A stretch of 64,000 bases of DNA from Desemzia sp. RIT 804 (GCF_016892605.1 NZ_JAFEMV010000008.1:1-64000), one strand, 5' to 3'. Positions 1 through 9,355 are shown, numbered from the stretch's first letter. The notes: generated by a model from the letters alone, not told the origin. Made by a program: numbers and translations.

Positions 1-6
1 CTCTCT

Positions 7-1266
7 TTATTCTTCTATCATTTCTATGTCTGCTCCCAGGTTGGTTAGTTTTTCTATAATATGATCATAACCTCTGAGAATATTTTCAACGCCTGTAATG
101 GTTGTTGTGCCTTTTGCCATTAATCCAGCAGTGACAAGACAAGCTCCAGCTCTTAAATCACTTGCTTCCACTTCCACACCAGTTAATTCATTTGGGCCCT
201 CTAAGATAATAATATCACTTTCTACTCTCGCTTTAGCACCCATACGCACCAATTCGGGGATATGTTTTACTCGTTTAGGATAAATCGTATCCTTAATGAT
301 CGATTCTCCTCCAGCTTTAAGCAATAAAGGGGTAAGTGGTTGCTGTAAATCTGTCGCAAATCCAGGATAAGGTACGGCTTTAACTGAAACAGGTCTCAAT
401 TCGGACGCTTCTTTAACGCGTACGCTGTCTTCTCCTATTTCCATGGGAACGCCCATCTCTTCCATTTTTGCCAATAAACCTTCAATGTGTTCTACAATAA
501 CATTTTGAACAAGGACATCTTTTCCGACAGCACCAGCCATAGCCAAGTAGGTTCCTGCTTCTATACGGTCTGGAATAATAGTATGACGGCAGCCATGCAT
601 TTCTTCGACACCTTCAATACGTATCACATCCGTACCTGCACCACGTACTTTAGCTCCCATATTGTTCAATAGAGTAGCGACATCGATGATCTCGGGCTCT
701 CTAGCTGCATTCTCAATGATGGTTTTTCCTTCTGCTCTAACAGCTGCCAACATCACATTGATGGTTGCTCCGATAGACACTACATCCATATAGATACGAG
801 TACCAGTCAACCCTTCTTCTGTAGTTTTTAAATACATAGCGCCCATTTCATTATCGACAGTTGCTCCTAAAGCTCTAAATCCTTTTAGATGTTGATCGAT
901 AGGACGAGGGCCTAAGAAACAGCCACCTGGCAAACCAACAACACCTTTTCCAAATTTAGTCAATAAAGCTCCCATAAAGTAATAGGAAGCTCTTAAACTT
1001 TTTATTTTTCCACTTGGCATTGGAATTGAGATCATTTCAGTTGGATCAACCACTAATGTTGAACCATCGAAGCTTGTTTTTACATTCATATCATTTAATA
1101 TCTCAATTAAAGAATGCACATCTTGAATGTCGGGAACACCTTCTAAAGTTACTGGTGAATCTGCAAGAATCGTAGCTGGAATCAAGGCGACTGTACTGTT
1201 TTTAGCTCCGCTAATGGTGATTTCTCCTGTTAATTGTTTTCCACCATGGATGACAATTTTTTTCAT
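7..1266 (-). CDS. murA2: UDP-N-acetylglucosamine 1-carboxyvinyltransferase (MurA2/MurZ type)
   Basis: This enzyme adds enolpyruvate from PEP to UDP-GlcNAc in the cytoplasm, the first committed step of peptidoglycan synthesis. The 419-residue protein has the usual family length. The N-terminal ISGAKNS motif binds substrate, and the catalytic cysteine is Cys116 in the loop [16 protein letters not shown], so a fosfomycin-sensitive enzyme is expected. The ATG is preceded by GAGGT. Firmicutes often carry two paralogues; the fba and rpoE neighbourhood matches B. subtilis murAB (murZ), so I infer the second paralogue. The stop codon is six bases from the window edge, so its terminator lies outside. 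Confidence 0.95.
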   Translation of the reverse strand: MKKIVIHGGKQLTGEITISGAKNSTVALIPATILADSPVTLEGVPDIQDVHSLIEILNDMNVKTSFDGSTLVVDPTEMISIPMPSGKIKSLRASYYFMGALLTKFGKGVVGLPGGCFLGPRPIDQHLKGFRALGATVDNEMGAMYLKTTEEGLTGTRIYMDVVSIGATINVMLAAVRAEGKTIIENAAREPEIIDVATLLNNMGAKVRGAGTDVIRIEGVEEMHGCRHTIIPDRIEAGTYLAMAGAVGKDVLVQNVIVEHIEGLLAKMEEMGVPMEIGEDSVRVKEASELRPVSVKAVPYPGFATDLQQPLTPLLLKAGGESIIKDTIYPKRVKHIPELVRMGAKARVESDIIILEGPNELTGVEVEASDLRAGACLVTAGLMAKGTTTITGVENILRGYDHIIEKLTNLGADIEMIEE

Positions 1267-1916
1267 TTATTTACCTCGCTTATAGTTATACGTTCATTTT
1301 ATTTTTTTGTTAATCGATCTTCTTTTTGTTCAATAAGGATCATACGATTTTCGTTTTCTTGGTATCTCTCTTATCAGCATAATAGCATTATTCCACAAAC
1401 AGAAACGGAAGACCACATTCAAAAAGATTCTTCGCTAAATTCTACACTCTAATCAATTATTCTTACCCAAACTAGAACTACTTTTGTAGTTTTTGTTGTA
1501 AAGTGTTATGAGAAATGTGATTAATGAAAATGTGTTCGATGAATAGCGAGGATTCGGCTGACCAGTATACTTACAAACAAGTGCAAGTTCGATACGCCGT
1601 TTTTGAGGATATATGCTCTCCTGTTCAGTTTTATAGTAGTATAAAAACTGTAAGACATTAGCACCATTCTACTACATCGCACCTTATCTGACAACTATTA
1701 TAGACCAAACAAATACCACAAACAGGAAGTTGAAACAAGTTTAATCAAGAAATTATCTTTGTTATATCTTGTCATAAGCATGTTATACAGCGGATAAAGA
1801 CGAAATAAATAAAATTAGTGTCTAAAAAGTGTTCAAAAACAGAATTTTTCCTAGAAAAAAAAGCCTTCTCCCTAAGGAAAAGACTTTTGATTATTTATTC
1901 AAATGAAGCATAAGCA
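1267..1916. other. 650-bp gap between murA2 and fba
   Basis: I find no convincing gene here. On minus, a TATAAT box (1697-1702) could start a murA2 transcript with a leader of roughly 430 nt; its -35 is poor. Two dyads lie in that leader: ACTAC-tttt-GTAGT near 1477-1490 and CAGTTTTATA-gtag-TATAAAAACTG near 1625-1650. The fba terminator occupies 1855-1888. Confidence 0.4.
1855..1888 (-). terminator. Rho-independent terminator of fba
   Basis: Read on minus, a stem of about 13 pairs (AAAAGTCTTTTCC with GGAGAAGGCTTTT, including GU pairs) is followed by a run of T. It starts about 29 bp past the fba stop. Confidence 0.85.
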
Positions 1917-2774
1917 TTAAGCTTGGCCAGATGAACCAAATTCACGCATTTTTGCTTTTGTTGTTGCAGTAATATCTTCTTTACCTGGTCCAACAATTTT
2001 ACGTGGGTCGTAAACTGTCGCATTGTTTGCGATAACTTCACGAGTTTTCTTAGCCCAAACTTGTTGCAATTCAGTATTTACATTAATTTTTGTGTGTCCA
2101 TATTCAATAGCTTTTTTAATTTGGAATTCAGGAATACCTGATCCACCATGTAATACTAATGGAGCTCCAGTTAATTCAGAAATTTCTTTCATTTCATCAA
2201 AGCCTAATACTGGTTCGCCATCGTAATCCCCATGTACAGAACCTAGTGCTGCTGCTAATGCGTCAATACCAGCTTCCTCAACCATGCGTTTGCATTCTTG
2301 AGCATCTGCGTATAAAACTCCACCAGTAACGCCATCTTCAGTACCACCAACAGATCCAACTTCTGCTTCAACTGAAGCACCTTTTGAATGTGCGTATTCT
2401 ACAACAGATTTTGTTGCTTGAATATTTTCTTCAATTGGGAATTTTGAGTTATCGATCATTACTGAAGAAAATCCTGCATCAATAGCTGCAGTACAGTTTT
2501 CTAAAGATGAACCATGGTCTAAATGTAATGCTACAGGAACTGTAATATCCATTGTTTCCATTAAAGCTTCTACCATAGCGGCTACTACTTTAAATCCGCC
2601 CATGTATTTTGCTGCGCCTTCTGAAACACCTAAGATTACTGGTGATTTTTCTTCTTGTGCAGCAGTCAGTACAGCTTGAGTCCACTCTAAATTGTTGATG
2701 TTGAATTGACCAATTGCGTAGTGACCTTTCAACCCTTTTTGTAACATATCTGTCATGCTTACTAAACGAGTCAT
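1917..2774 (-). CDS. fba: Class II fructose-bisphosphate aldolase
   Basis: It cleaves fructose-1,6-bisphosphate to dihydroxyacetone phosphate and glyceraldehyde-3-phosphate in glycolysis. The 285-residue protein is a zinc-dependent class II aldolase: the HLDHG motif (around residue 85) supplies zinc and catalytic residues, EAEVGSVGG follows, and HGGSGIP and NVNTELQ form the phosphate-binding loops. An AGGAGG Shine-Dalgarno sits 9 nt before the ATG. It has its own terminator and a dyad over its likely -10, so it is probably monocistronic. The location between rpoE and murZ is typical for Firmicutes; pyrG, often found here, is absent. Confidence 0.95.
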   Translation of the reverse strand: MTRLVSMTDMLQKGLKGHYAIGQFNINNLEWTQAVLTAAQEEKSPVILGVSEGAAKYMGGFKVVAAMVEALMETMDITVPVALHLDHGSSLENCTAAIDAGFSSVMIDNSKFPIEENIQATKSVVEYAHSKGASVEAEVGSVGGTEDGVTGGVLYADAQECKRMVEEAGIDALAAALGSVHGDYDGEPVLGFDEMKEISELTGAPLVLHGGSGIPEFQIKKAIEYGHTKINVNTELQQVWAKKTREVIANNATVYDPRKIVGPGKEDITATTKAKMREFGSSGQA

Positions 2775-2829
2775 ACTTTGTTGCCTCCTCAGAGATATCT
2801 TTGTGTGCTAATTAACTTAGCCGACGTTC

Positions 2830-2848
2830 CAATTGTATCAGACAATTG
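2830..2848. promoter_or_regulatory. Perfect dyad over the fba promoter
   Basis: CAATTGT-atcag-ACAATTG is a perfect 7-bp inverted repeat with a 5-bp spacer. On minus it covers a GATACAAT -10-like box 56-74 bp before the fba start. The position suggests a repressor operator. I do not recognise the regulator. Confidence 0.45.
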
Positions 2849-2935
2849 ATTATTTTTCCACGAATTTGTTAAAAAATTAAAGTCATTTCATCATATCTAT
2901 TTAAACTAGACAATTTCTCCGGTTATATTTCTTCA

Positions 2936-2975
2936 CAAAAAGGCCCTCTACTCAAAAATGAGTAGAGGGCTTTTC
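2936..2975 (-). terminator. Terminator of rpoE
   Basis: GCCCTCTACTCA-ttttt-TGAGTAGAGGGC forms a long stem, followed on minus by CTTTTTG. Confidence 0.85.
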
Positions 2976-2999
2976 GTGAAAACTTATATCCAATGAGAA

Positions 3000-3638
3000 T
3001 TAGAAATCTTCCTCTTCGTCTTGTTCTTCATCGTCTTCGATCAACGTTAAATCGCCTTCTACACCGTCTGGCAATTCATCTTCTTCATCGTCATCCGCTC
3101 CAAGAGCTGACAAGTCTTCTTTGTATGCGCCGAGATCTTCTTCGTCTTCGTCATCAATCAAGACACCATGATCAGATACGTCTACACGTCCACCATAAAC
3201 AGTTCCTTTTTCTTCCTCTTCTTCCTCTTCTTCAACGACTTCTTCTTCTTCGTATTCATCAGAGTCTTCAGGATCATCTGCATTGTAATCAATTTCATCA
3301 CCGTAAGCAGTTTTAGCTTTTTTACGACGACGTGGTCTTTCGTCTTCATTGTCATTATCATGAGTTAATTCTTCATCAATAGAGTCAATAGGATACCATG
3401 AACGCAAGCCCCATCGGTTATCTCCTAGGGAAATAAAACTACCATCAATATTTAAATCGGTATAAAATTGTGTCATTTCTCTTTCAACTTTTTCATCAGT
3501 CAAATCTAAGTAATCGATAATTTCTTTCAACAAATCTGTGAAATCCATAACTTCACCTGTTTGTTCCAAAATAGCATGAGCAACTTCAATCATTGACAAT
3601 TCACTTCTAATTTGTCCATCAAATTGTGTTAGTTCCAT
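3000..3638 (-). CDS. rpoE: RNA polymerase delta subunit
   Basis: Delta binds core RNA polymerase and raises promoter selectivity and recycling in Firmicutes. Residues 14-85 form the HARE-HTH (ASXL-type) domain ending in the conserved NRWGLRSWYPID stretch. From about residue 95 the chain is a short basic patch (RPRRRKKAK) followed by a very acidic tail of Asp/Glu runs, presumably disordered and mimicking nucleic acid. At 212 residues it is slightly longer than the B. subtilis protein. An AAAGGA site precedes the ATG. It shares the strand with ywiB upstream. Confidence 0.95.
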   Translation of the reverse strand: MELTQFDGQIRSELSMIEVAHAILEQTGEVMDFTDLLKEIIDYLDLTDEKVEREMTQFYTDLNIDGSFISLGDNRWGLRSWYPIDSIDEELTHDNDNEDERPRRRKKAKTAYGDEIDYNADDPEDSDEYEEEEVVEEEEEEEEKGTVYGGRVDVSDHGVLIDDEDEEDLGAYKEDLSALGADDDEEDELPDGVEGDLTLIEDDEEQDEEEDF

Positions 3639-3682
3639 TAAAGTTCCGTCCTTTCAAGAGTCTACTCTCTATCTTACAATAT

Positions 3683-4117
3683 TTAAATAGTAAAAAGCAA
3701 TTGTAAATTGTATTCTCCTAATTTTTCTTTTCCCATAAATAAATCGTACTCAATAAGTACCTTCCCTGAGAAAGGATTATCTGTGTAACTAATTTGCAAT
3801 TGACGGGTTACCGTATCTACATAAATCCCGCCTTGCGGAGTTCGATAAAGCGTCTCATAGCTTTTTCCTTGTTCAAATCTCAAGCGCGTGGTCATATCAC
3901 CTTTACGCGTCAAAGTAACGATCCCATTCGGTTCAATTTTAAATGTGACAGGAATTCGTCCTTGCTCCTCATAACTTTCCTCATACCGTATATAATATGA
4001 GCCTCCCATTTGAACAACTTTTCCTTTTTCATCAAAGACAAATTTTTCTGTGTCATTATCTTGAGTAATAGCTGTCTCAACATGTATTTTTGCCGGCATT
4101 CCCTTTGTTAAATCCAT
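3683..4117 (-). CDS. ywiB: DUF1934 family beta-barrel protein (YwiB-like)
   Basis: This is a 144-residue protein of the DUF1934/YwiB family, predicted to be a small lipocalin-like beta barrel of unknown biochemical role. The KFVFDEKGKV segment, the central FKIEPNGIVTLTRKG strand and the closing IEYDLFMGKEKLGEYNLQL match the family layout. It has no signal peptide. In B. subtilis ywiB sits beside argS and rpoE; here it directly precedes rpoE and argS is missing. The upstream sequence holds TTAAAG-18 bp-TAAAAT on minus, a plausible promoter. Confidence 0.8.
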   Translation of the reverse strand: MDLTKGMPAKIHVETAITQDNDTEKFVFDEKGKVVQMGGSYYIRYEESYEEQGRIPVTFKIEPNGIVTLTRKGDMTTRLRFEQGKSYETLYRTPQGGIYVDTVTRQLQISYTDNPFSGKVLIEYDLFMGKEKLGEYNLQLLFTI

Positions 4118-4298
4118 TTTTTCACCTCTAGCACTATTCTTTCTGGCTGTTTTTGATGCCTTATTTCATCAAGTCTCTTCTATTTTAGCATATAAACCGT
4201 TCTTACTTTAATAAATTCTCTTATTTCTATCGAATGATCTTCAGCAAATAAAATCCTTCTAAGTCTTTTAGTTTATTTCCCTATTCCTAGTACTCATT

Positions 4299-4307
4299 TG
4301 GTATAAT
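4299..4307 (+). promoter_or_regulatory. Extended -10 promoter for lipL
   Basis: TGGTATAAT is an exact extended -10 element. Transcription would begin near 4314, which is after the first in-frame ATG at 4309. This argues for the start at 4378. Confidence 0.6.
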
Positions 4308-4377
4308 AATGGCAATCAGATTATTAAATTGTCATTTTACTGTAGATGACTTACAGAGATTGGAGTACGTCAAACGC

Positions 4378-5259
4378 ATGACTTCTTTAAAAATAACCGA
4401 CTATATTGCTCATCAGTCGTTTCTTCAATACGACGCAGAAACGATGCCTTTTAAAAACCAAACTATTTCTCATTTTGCATTAGCAGATGCTTTACTGGCC
4501 TCCGCAGGAAAAAATCTAGAACCTATCATTCACTTTTGGCCAACTTCGAATTTGATTATTTTAGGTATGATGGATACTAAATTGCCGTATTTCAGCGAAG
4601 CTTTGGATGTCTTAAAAGCTGCTGAAACAGATTACATCGTCCGCAACTCTGGTGGCTTAGCTGTTGTGGGTGATGAGGGTGTTCTGAATTTCTCCATTAT
4701 TTTACCTGAACGCAATAATCAACGTATCCCCATTGATGAAGGATACTCTATTATGTTGTTGCTGATCCATCTAGCGTTAAAACAATACGGCAAAACGATC
4801 GAAGCATATGAAATCGAAGACTCTTATTGCCCTGGAGATTTTGATTTGAGTATTGGCGGAAAGAAATTCGCCGGTATCGCTCAACGCCGAATAAAAAACG
4901 GTATTGCTGTCATGATTTATATTAGTGTGAATGGAAACCAGACGAAACGAGCAGAATTGATCCGCGATTTTTATCAGGTCGGCTTAAAAAATGAAACAGT
5001 GAAATGGCATTACCCCAACATCGATCCACAAGTTATGGCAACTTTAGAAGATCTACTAGAAATCGATATGACCATTAACGACATGAAAAAACACATTCTC
5101 CAAGCTTTATCAGAATTAAACAGTACCGTTTCCAAAGGGACTTATACAAATGAGATCATGGAAGATTATCAAACAGCTTTTCCAAAAATGATTCGCCGGA
5201 ATGAACAAATGCTACAAGATAAACTAGACAGGAGGCTGTTGGATGAACCTAATGTATGA
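4378..5259 (+). CDS. lipL: Octanoyl-[GcvH]:protein N-octanoyltransferase
   Basis: LipL moves octanoyl from GcvH to lipoyl domains of 2-oxoacid dehydrogenases in the Bacillus-type lipoate pathway. Family motifs are clear: VRNSGGLAVV, EAYEIEDSYCPGDFDLSIGG and KKFAGIAQRR. An in-frame ATG at 4309 is open, but it directly follows a TATAAT box and lacks a Shine-Dalgarno. Starting at 4378 gives 293 residues and puts the catalytic cysteine at residue 151, next to Cys150 of B. subtilis LipL; GGAG lies 12 nt upstream. The next gene overlaps by 17 bp, so they are co-transcribed. A lipoate ligase relative is the alternative. Confidence 0.8.
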   Translation: MTSLKITDYIAHQSFLQYDAETMPFKNQTISHFALADALLASAGKNLEPIIHFWPTSNLIILGMMDTKLPYFSEALDVLKAAETDYIVRNSGGLAVVGDEGVLNFSIILPERNNQRIPIDEGYSIMLLLIHLALKQYGKTIEAYEIEDSYCPGDFDLSIGGKKFAGIAQRRIKNGIAVMIYISVNGNQTKRAELIRDFYQVGLKNETVKWHYPNIDPQVMATLEDLLEIDMTINDMKKHILQALSELNSTVSKGTYTNEIMEDYQTAFPKMIRRNEQMLQDKLDRRLLDEPNV

Positions 5260-6622
5260 GAGCAATCAATTATTGCCAATGGAACAAGTTTTCAGAGATC
5301 CAGTACATGATTATATTCATGTACAACACCAAGTTATTCTAGATTTGATCAACACGAAAGAATTTCAACGTTTACGCCGTATCAAACAATTAGGTACAAC
5401 TTCATTTACTTTTCATGGGGGAGAACATTCTCGTTTCGGTCATTCCCTTGGAGTATATGAAATCACACGCAGAATTTGCGATAAATTTTTACGCAATTAT
5501 GCTACGGAAACACCTGGAGATGGCGGCTGGGATGACAACGAACGATTAGTTGCATTGTGTGCAGCACTCTTACACGATATTGGTCACGGTCCTTATTCAC
5601 ACACTTTTGAGAGTATTTTCCATACCGACCATGAAGAATTGACAGTAGCCATCATTCTTTCCTCCCAAACCGAAGTTAACCAAGTGTTGTCTCGTGTCAG
5701 TTTAGACTTTCCTACAAAAGTCGCCAGTGTGATTGAAAAAACTTACCCTAATCCTCAAGTTGTGCAATTGATTTCTAGTCAAATCGATGCTGACCGGATG
5801 GATTACTTGATACGGGACGCTTATTTTACCGGAGTCAATTACGGAACTTTTGATCTGACCCGAATTTTGCGTGTTATCAGACCTTATAAAAACGGTATTG
5901 CTTTTCAAATTCAAGGGATGCATGCTGTTGAAGATTACATTGTCAGCCGCTATCAAATGTATATGCAAGTTTATTTTCATCGTGTCTCTCGTGGAATGGA
6001 AGTCATCTTAGACCATTTGCTGAAACGGGCTAAAAAAGTATACGAAGACCCAACAGTTAGTTTCAAACACAGCTTTTCATTACTGGTCCCCTTTTTCGAA
6101 GGTGACTTTACCTTGCAAGATTACCTGGCTTTAGATGACGGTGTCTTAAATACGTATTTTACTTTATGGCGCACTGATCAAGATCCTATTTTAAGTGATT
6201 TGGCTTCTCGTTTTTTAGACCGTAAACCCTTTAAATCAGTTACTTTTTCAAAAGAAACCGACTCAGAGATCCTGGTACAGCTTAGTAAATTGATTCAAAA
6301 AGCGGGCTATGACACAGAATATTACACAGCTATCAACAATAGTTATGATTTACCATATGACTTTTACCGTCCAGAGACAGACAATGAAATCACTCAAATC
6401 GAATTGCTGTATCCTGATGGCAGTTTTATCGAATTGTCTAAAGCTAGTGCTCTAGTCACTTCCATCGCAGGAAAAGAATACGGTGACGAACGTTTTTATG
6501 TCCCGAAAGAGTTTTTAAAACCTGACAAATCGTTAGAGATCACTTTATTTGAAGAACTGTATTCAGGTTTTAACAAATACATTAAAAACGGATCCATTTA
6601 CCATCCAAATAACAATGAATAG
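5243..6622 (+). CDS. HD-domain phosphohydrolase (YwfO-like)
   Basis: This 459-residue protein resembles YwfO and dGTPase-like HD hydrolases. The metal-binding set is visible: FHGGEHSRFGHSLG (His), AALLHDIGHGPYSH (HD pair) and SQIDADRMDYLIRDA (final Asp). Such enzymes hydrolyse nucleotides or phosphate esters; the substrate here is not known. AGGAGG precedes the ATG, which lies inside the end of lipL. The lipL-ywfO proximity also occurs in B. subtilis. Confidence 0.85.
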   Translation: MNLMYESNQLLPMEQVFRDPVHDYIHVQHQVILDLINTKEFQRLRRIKQLGTTSFTFHGGEHSRFGHSLGVYEITRRICDKFLRNYATETPGDGGWDDNERLVALCAALLHDIGHGPYSHTFESIFHTDHEELTVAIILSSQTEVNQVLSRVSLDFPTKVASVIEKTYPNPQVVQLISSQIDADRMDYLIRDAYFTGVNYGTFDLTRILRVIRPYKNGIAFQIQGMHAVEDYIVSRYQMYMQVYFHRVSRGMEVILDHLLKRAKKVYEDPTVSFKHSFSLLVPFFEGDFTLQDYLALDDGVLNTYFTLWRTDQDPILSDLASRFLDRKPFKSVTFSKETDSEILVQLSKLIQKAGYDTEYYTAINNSYDLPYDFYRPETDNEITQIELLYPDGSFIELSKASALVTSIAGKEYGDERFYVPKEFLKPDKSLEITLFEELYSGFNKYIKNGSIYHPNNNE

Positions 6623-6639
6623 AAAAGGAGTTTTGTTTT

Positions 6640-7449
6640 GTGAAAATTTCATTAATCGCCCTAGATTTAGACGGTACTCTGTTACTTCCTGATAGAACCG
6701 TATCACCAAAAGTAGCTGAAACCTTAGCCATTGCCCGTTCAAAAGGTATCAAACTTGTCCTCTGCTCCGGAAGACCATTGCCAGGAGTATTACCGCTATT
6801 GGAAGAACTAGATTTGCAAAACGAAGGTGACCATGTCATTACCTACAATGGTGCCTTGGTTCAACAATCAAATGACGGGAAAATACTTTCTCACCATACA
6901 ATGGACTATGAAGATTTCCTTGAAGTAGATAAACTCGGTCGAGAAATCGGCCTTCATTGTCACGCCGTAAACGACAAGGGAGTTTACACCACCAACAAAG
7001 ATATCAGTTACTATTCTGTAAGAGAATCTTTCTTGACGACAGTTCCGCTTCGCTATCGAACAGCGGAAGAAATGGATCCGACGCTATTGATCAGCAAAAT
7101 GATGTTTGTCGATCCAAAAGAAATCCTAGAAGAAGCTATCCCTAAAATTCCAACAGCATTTGCTGAAAAATACACTCTATTGAGAAGTGAAGACTTTTTC
7201 TTAGAAGTATTAAACAAATCTGCCAGTAAAGGACAAGCACTCAGAGATTTGGCAGCTATCTTGAATATTCCAAGAGAAGAAATTATGGCTATTGGTGACA
7301 ATGGAAATGATTTGGATATGTTGGAATTTGCTGGAATGGGAGTGGCTATGGACAACGCTTCTCTGGCGGCTAAAGAAGCCAGCGATTACGTCACAGACAG
7401 CAACGCTCACGATGGCGTTGCAACTGCTATTGAAAAATTTGCATTCTAA
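6640..7449 (+). CDS. Cof-type HAD-IIB phosphatase, copy 1
   Basis: A 269-residue HAD phosphatase of the Cof (IIB) subfamily, likely acting on sugar phosphates, nucleotides or flavin/pyridoxal phosphates in the cytoplasm. Motif I is LDLDGTLL (residues 8-15), motif II is LCSGRP, the conserved lysine is in SASKGQAL, and motif IV is IGDNGNDLDMLEFAGMGVAM. It starts with GTG behind AAAGGAG. It lies 17 bp after the HD gene and 33 bp before a close paralogue, so the three are probably one operon. Confidence 0.9.
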   Translation: MKISLIALDLDGTLLLPDRTVSPKVAETLAIARSKGIKLVLCSGRPLPGVLPLLEELDLQNEGDHVITYNGALVQQSNDGKILSHHTMDYEDFLEVDKLGREIGLHCHAVNDKGVYTTNKDISYYSVRESFLTTVPLRYRTAEEMDPTLLISKMMFVDPKEILEEAIPKIPTAFAEKYTLLRSEDFFLEVLNKSASKGQALRDLAAILNIPREEIMAIGDNGNDLDMLEFAGMGVAMDNASLAAKEASDYVTDSNAHDGVATAIEKFAF

Positions 7450-7482
7450 AAATTGATTGACTAAAGAGGAGCTTTAATAAAA

Positions 7483-8298
7483 ATGCCGATAAAATTAATT
7501 GCCATTGATATCGATGGAACGTTATTGACACCTGAAAGAGTGATCAGTAAACGCGTAAAAGAAACTTTACTAAAAGCTAAAGAAGCTGGAATCAAAATTG
7601 TGTTGAGCACCGGTCGCCCCTTACCAGGAGTGACAGAATACCTGACAGAATTAGGTTTAAGGAATAAAGGGGATTATGCTATCACTTATAATGGAGCCTT
7701 AGTTCAAGATACACATACAGGAGAAGTCATTTCTCATCATACGTTAGATATTGACGATTTTTATCGTGTGGAAGAAATGAGCCGAAAAGCTGGTGTACAC
7801 TACCATACTACCACTCAAGATGCTATGTACACTTCTAATAAAGATATCAGTGCTTATACTGTACGTGAAGCGATGTTAGTCCAAATGCCTTTAAAATACC
7901 GTGCTGTCGAAGAAATGGATAAAACGATTTCTATCAGTAAAATGATGATGATCGATGAGCCAGCTGTTTTAGATGAAGGTATCAAACGATTGTCTGAAGA
8001 TTTTGTCGAACGTTACACTGTTTTAAGAAGTGAGCCTTTCTATTTAGAAATCCTTCACCCTTCTGCTAGTAAAGGACAAGCCTTAAAAGGCCTTATCGAT
8101 ATTTTGGGTTACACTCAAGATGAAATAATGGCCATAGGCGATAATGAAAATGACTTAGACATGATTGAATTTGCGGGTATGGGAGTAGCAATGGGTAATG
8201 CCGTTCCTAAAGTAAAAGAAAATGCTACTTATATAACAGATACGAACGCAAACGATGGTGTAGCAACGGTCATCGAAAAATTTGCTTTAATGCTTTGA
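7483..8298 (+). CDS. Cof-type HAD-IIB phosphatase, copy 2
   Basis: This 271-residue paralogue of the preceding gene keeps every HAD motif: IDIDGTLLTPER, LSTGRPLPGV, SASKGQAL and IGDNENDLDMIEFAGMGVAMGN. The two copies align without large gaps, so they arose by tandem duplication; divergence lies mainly in the cap domain, suggesting different substrates. AGAGGAG precedes the ATG. Confidence 0.9.
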   Translation: MPIKLIAIDIDGTLLTPERVISKRVKETLLKAKEAGIKIVLSTGRPLPGVTEYLTELGLRNKGDYAITYNGALVQDTHTGEVISHHTLDIDDFYRVEEMSRKAGVHYHTTTQDAMYTSNKDISAYTVREAMLVQMPLKYRAVEEMDKTISISKMMMIDEPAVLDEGIKRLSEDFVERYTVLRSEPFYLEILHPSASKGQALKGLIDILGYTQDEIMAIGDNENDLDMIEFAGMGVAMGNAVPKVKENATYITDTNANDGVATVIEKFALML

Positions 8299-8323
8299 TC
8301 TCTTAATGTTAAAAATCGTTTTA

Positions 8324-8352
8324 TTAGCATTCTCATTTATGCTTTGTATAAT
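8324..8352 (+). promoter_or_regulatory. Promoter of the Ohr-type gene
   Basis: TTAGCA (8324-8329), a 17-bp spacer and TATAAT (8347-8352) precede the gene by about 40 bp. I see no OhrR-type operator. Confidence 0.6.
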
Positions 8353-8393
8353 AGAAGATGTAACAAGAATTAGATGAGAGGAGATTTTATATT

Positions 8394-8834
8394 ATGTCTG
8401 AATCAGAAGTAAAATATTCCGCTACTGCTATAAATACAGGAGGTCGTGTGGGAGAAAGTCATGTACCTGATAAATCTTTTTCTGTAAAAGTTTCGACTCC
8501 AAAAGAAATGGGTGGCCCAGGACAAGGAAGTAACCCTGAACAGCTCTTTGCCTTAGGTTACAGTGCTTGTTATCACTCAGCTCTAGATCACTATAAGAGA
8601 GAAGAAAAAATTTCTAACGAGTCAGAAGTTACAACGACTATTAACTTATTAAGCGATCCAACTGACGGAGGATTTAAATTATCTGCAGTGATCGAAGTGG
8701 CTATTGAAGGATTAGATGAGGCTAAAGTTCAAGAACTAGCGGACAAAGCACACAGCTACTGCCCTTACTCTAAAGCAACAAAAGGAAATATAGAAGTCAC
8801 TATTAAAACAAAAGAATATATTGGCGAAGAATAA
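8394..8834 (+). CDS. ohr: Organic hydroperoxide resistance protein (Ohr/OsmC family)
   Basis: Ohr reduces organic and fatty-acid hydroperoxides with a cysteine pair and lipoylated partners. The two catalytic cysteines are Cys59 (GYSACYHSAL) and Cys123 (SYCPYSKATKGN); Ohr proteins usually carry CPYSNAT. Its 146 residues are standard, and the GRVG and NPEQLFALGYSAC motifs agree with Ohr rather than OsmC. GAGAGGAG precedes the ATG. It is monocistronic with its own promoter and terminator. Ohr dependence on lipoate fits with lipL nearby, though no link is shown. Confidence 0.85.
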   Translation: MSESEVKYSATAINTGGRVGESHVPDKSFSVKVSTPKEMGGPGQGSNPEQLFALGYSACYHSALDHYKREEKISNESEVTTTINLLSDPTDGGFKLSAVIEVAIEGLDEAKVQELADKAHSYCPYSKATKGNIEVTIKTKEYIGEE

Positions 8835-8845
8835 ACGCTGGATGC

Positions 8846-8886
8846 AAAAAAATCCGATGAGAATAAAATCTCATCGGATTTTTTAC
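8846..8886. terminator. Bidirectional terminator between ohr and the Nudix gene
   Basis: AATCCGATGAGA-ataaaa-TCTCATCGGATT has A and T runs on both sides and can serve both converging genes. Confidence 0.85.
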
Positions 8887-8905
8887 TTTAAACGAGAAAA
8901 AGAAA

Positions 8906-9355
8906 TCACTTCTGAACTAGCTGTTCAACTGCCCAGCGGTGGCTTCCTCTTTTCAATAAAGAAACGGCTTCTGGAATCGTTGTCCATTTCAGCGTATTGA
9001 AATCTTCTAACGGATCGCCAACTCTGTTCCAAGAAGCAGCTACGTAAAAGTGTGCAGGGTTATGATAATATTTTTTTCGATGGGATGAGTAATAATACTC
9101 ATCTGCTTCCCCTAAGTATTCTCCTACTTCGATTTCAAACCCTAGTTCTTCCATTGCCTCACGCTTGAGCGTTTCAACATGTGTTTCATTTAGTTCTCTT
9201 TCTCCCCCTGGCAATAGATAAGAACCATTAGGTGGCGAAACGAGTAAGATTTTATCGTATGTGGGATTGAAAACAATCAAGTGAATACCGACTCTTAACG
9301 TATACGCTATTCCTTCAATTTTTTCTCCAAATTGCTTGATCGTCATCTCATCCAC
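8906..9355 (-). CDS. Nudix hydrolase
   Basis: A 149-residue Nudix pyrophosphatase with a perfect Nudix box at residues 51-73 (G-x5-E-x7-REAMEELGF). Substrate is not predictable; the family cleaves nucleoside diphosphate-linked compounds. The open frame begins with a GTG only three bases after GGGGA; the ATG three codons later (9346) is an alternative. It converges on ohr. Confidence 0.85.
   Translation of the reverse strand: MDEMTIKQFGEKIEGIAYTLRVGIHLIVFNPTYDKILLVSPPNGSYLLPGGERELNETHVETLKREAMEELGFEIEVGEYLGEADEYYYSSHRKKYYHNPAHFYVAASWNRVGDPLEDFNTLKWTTIPEAVSLLKRGSHRWAVEQLVQK

Noticed and set aside
2993-3368. Long plus-strand frames rich in Leu/His/Arg and Phe opposite rpoE
   Set aside because: They are antisense readings of the repetitive acidic codons of rpoE; no ribosome site and extreme composition.
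4309-4377. N-terminal extension of lipL from the first ATG
   Set aside because: That ATG directly follows the -10 box and lacks a Shine-Dalgarno; the extension has no counterpart in LipL.
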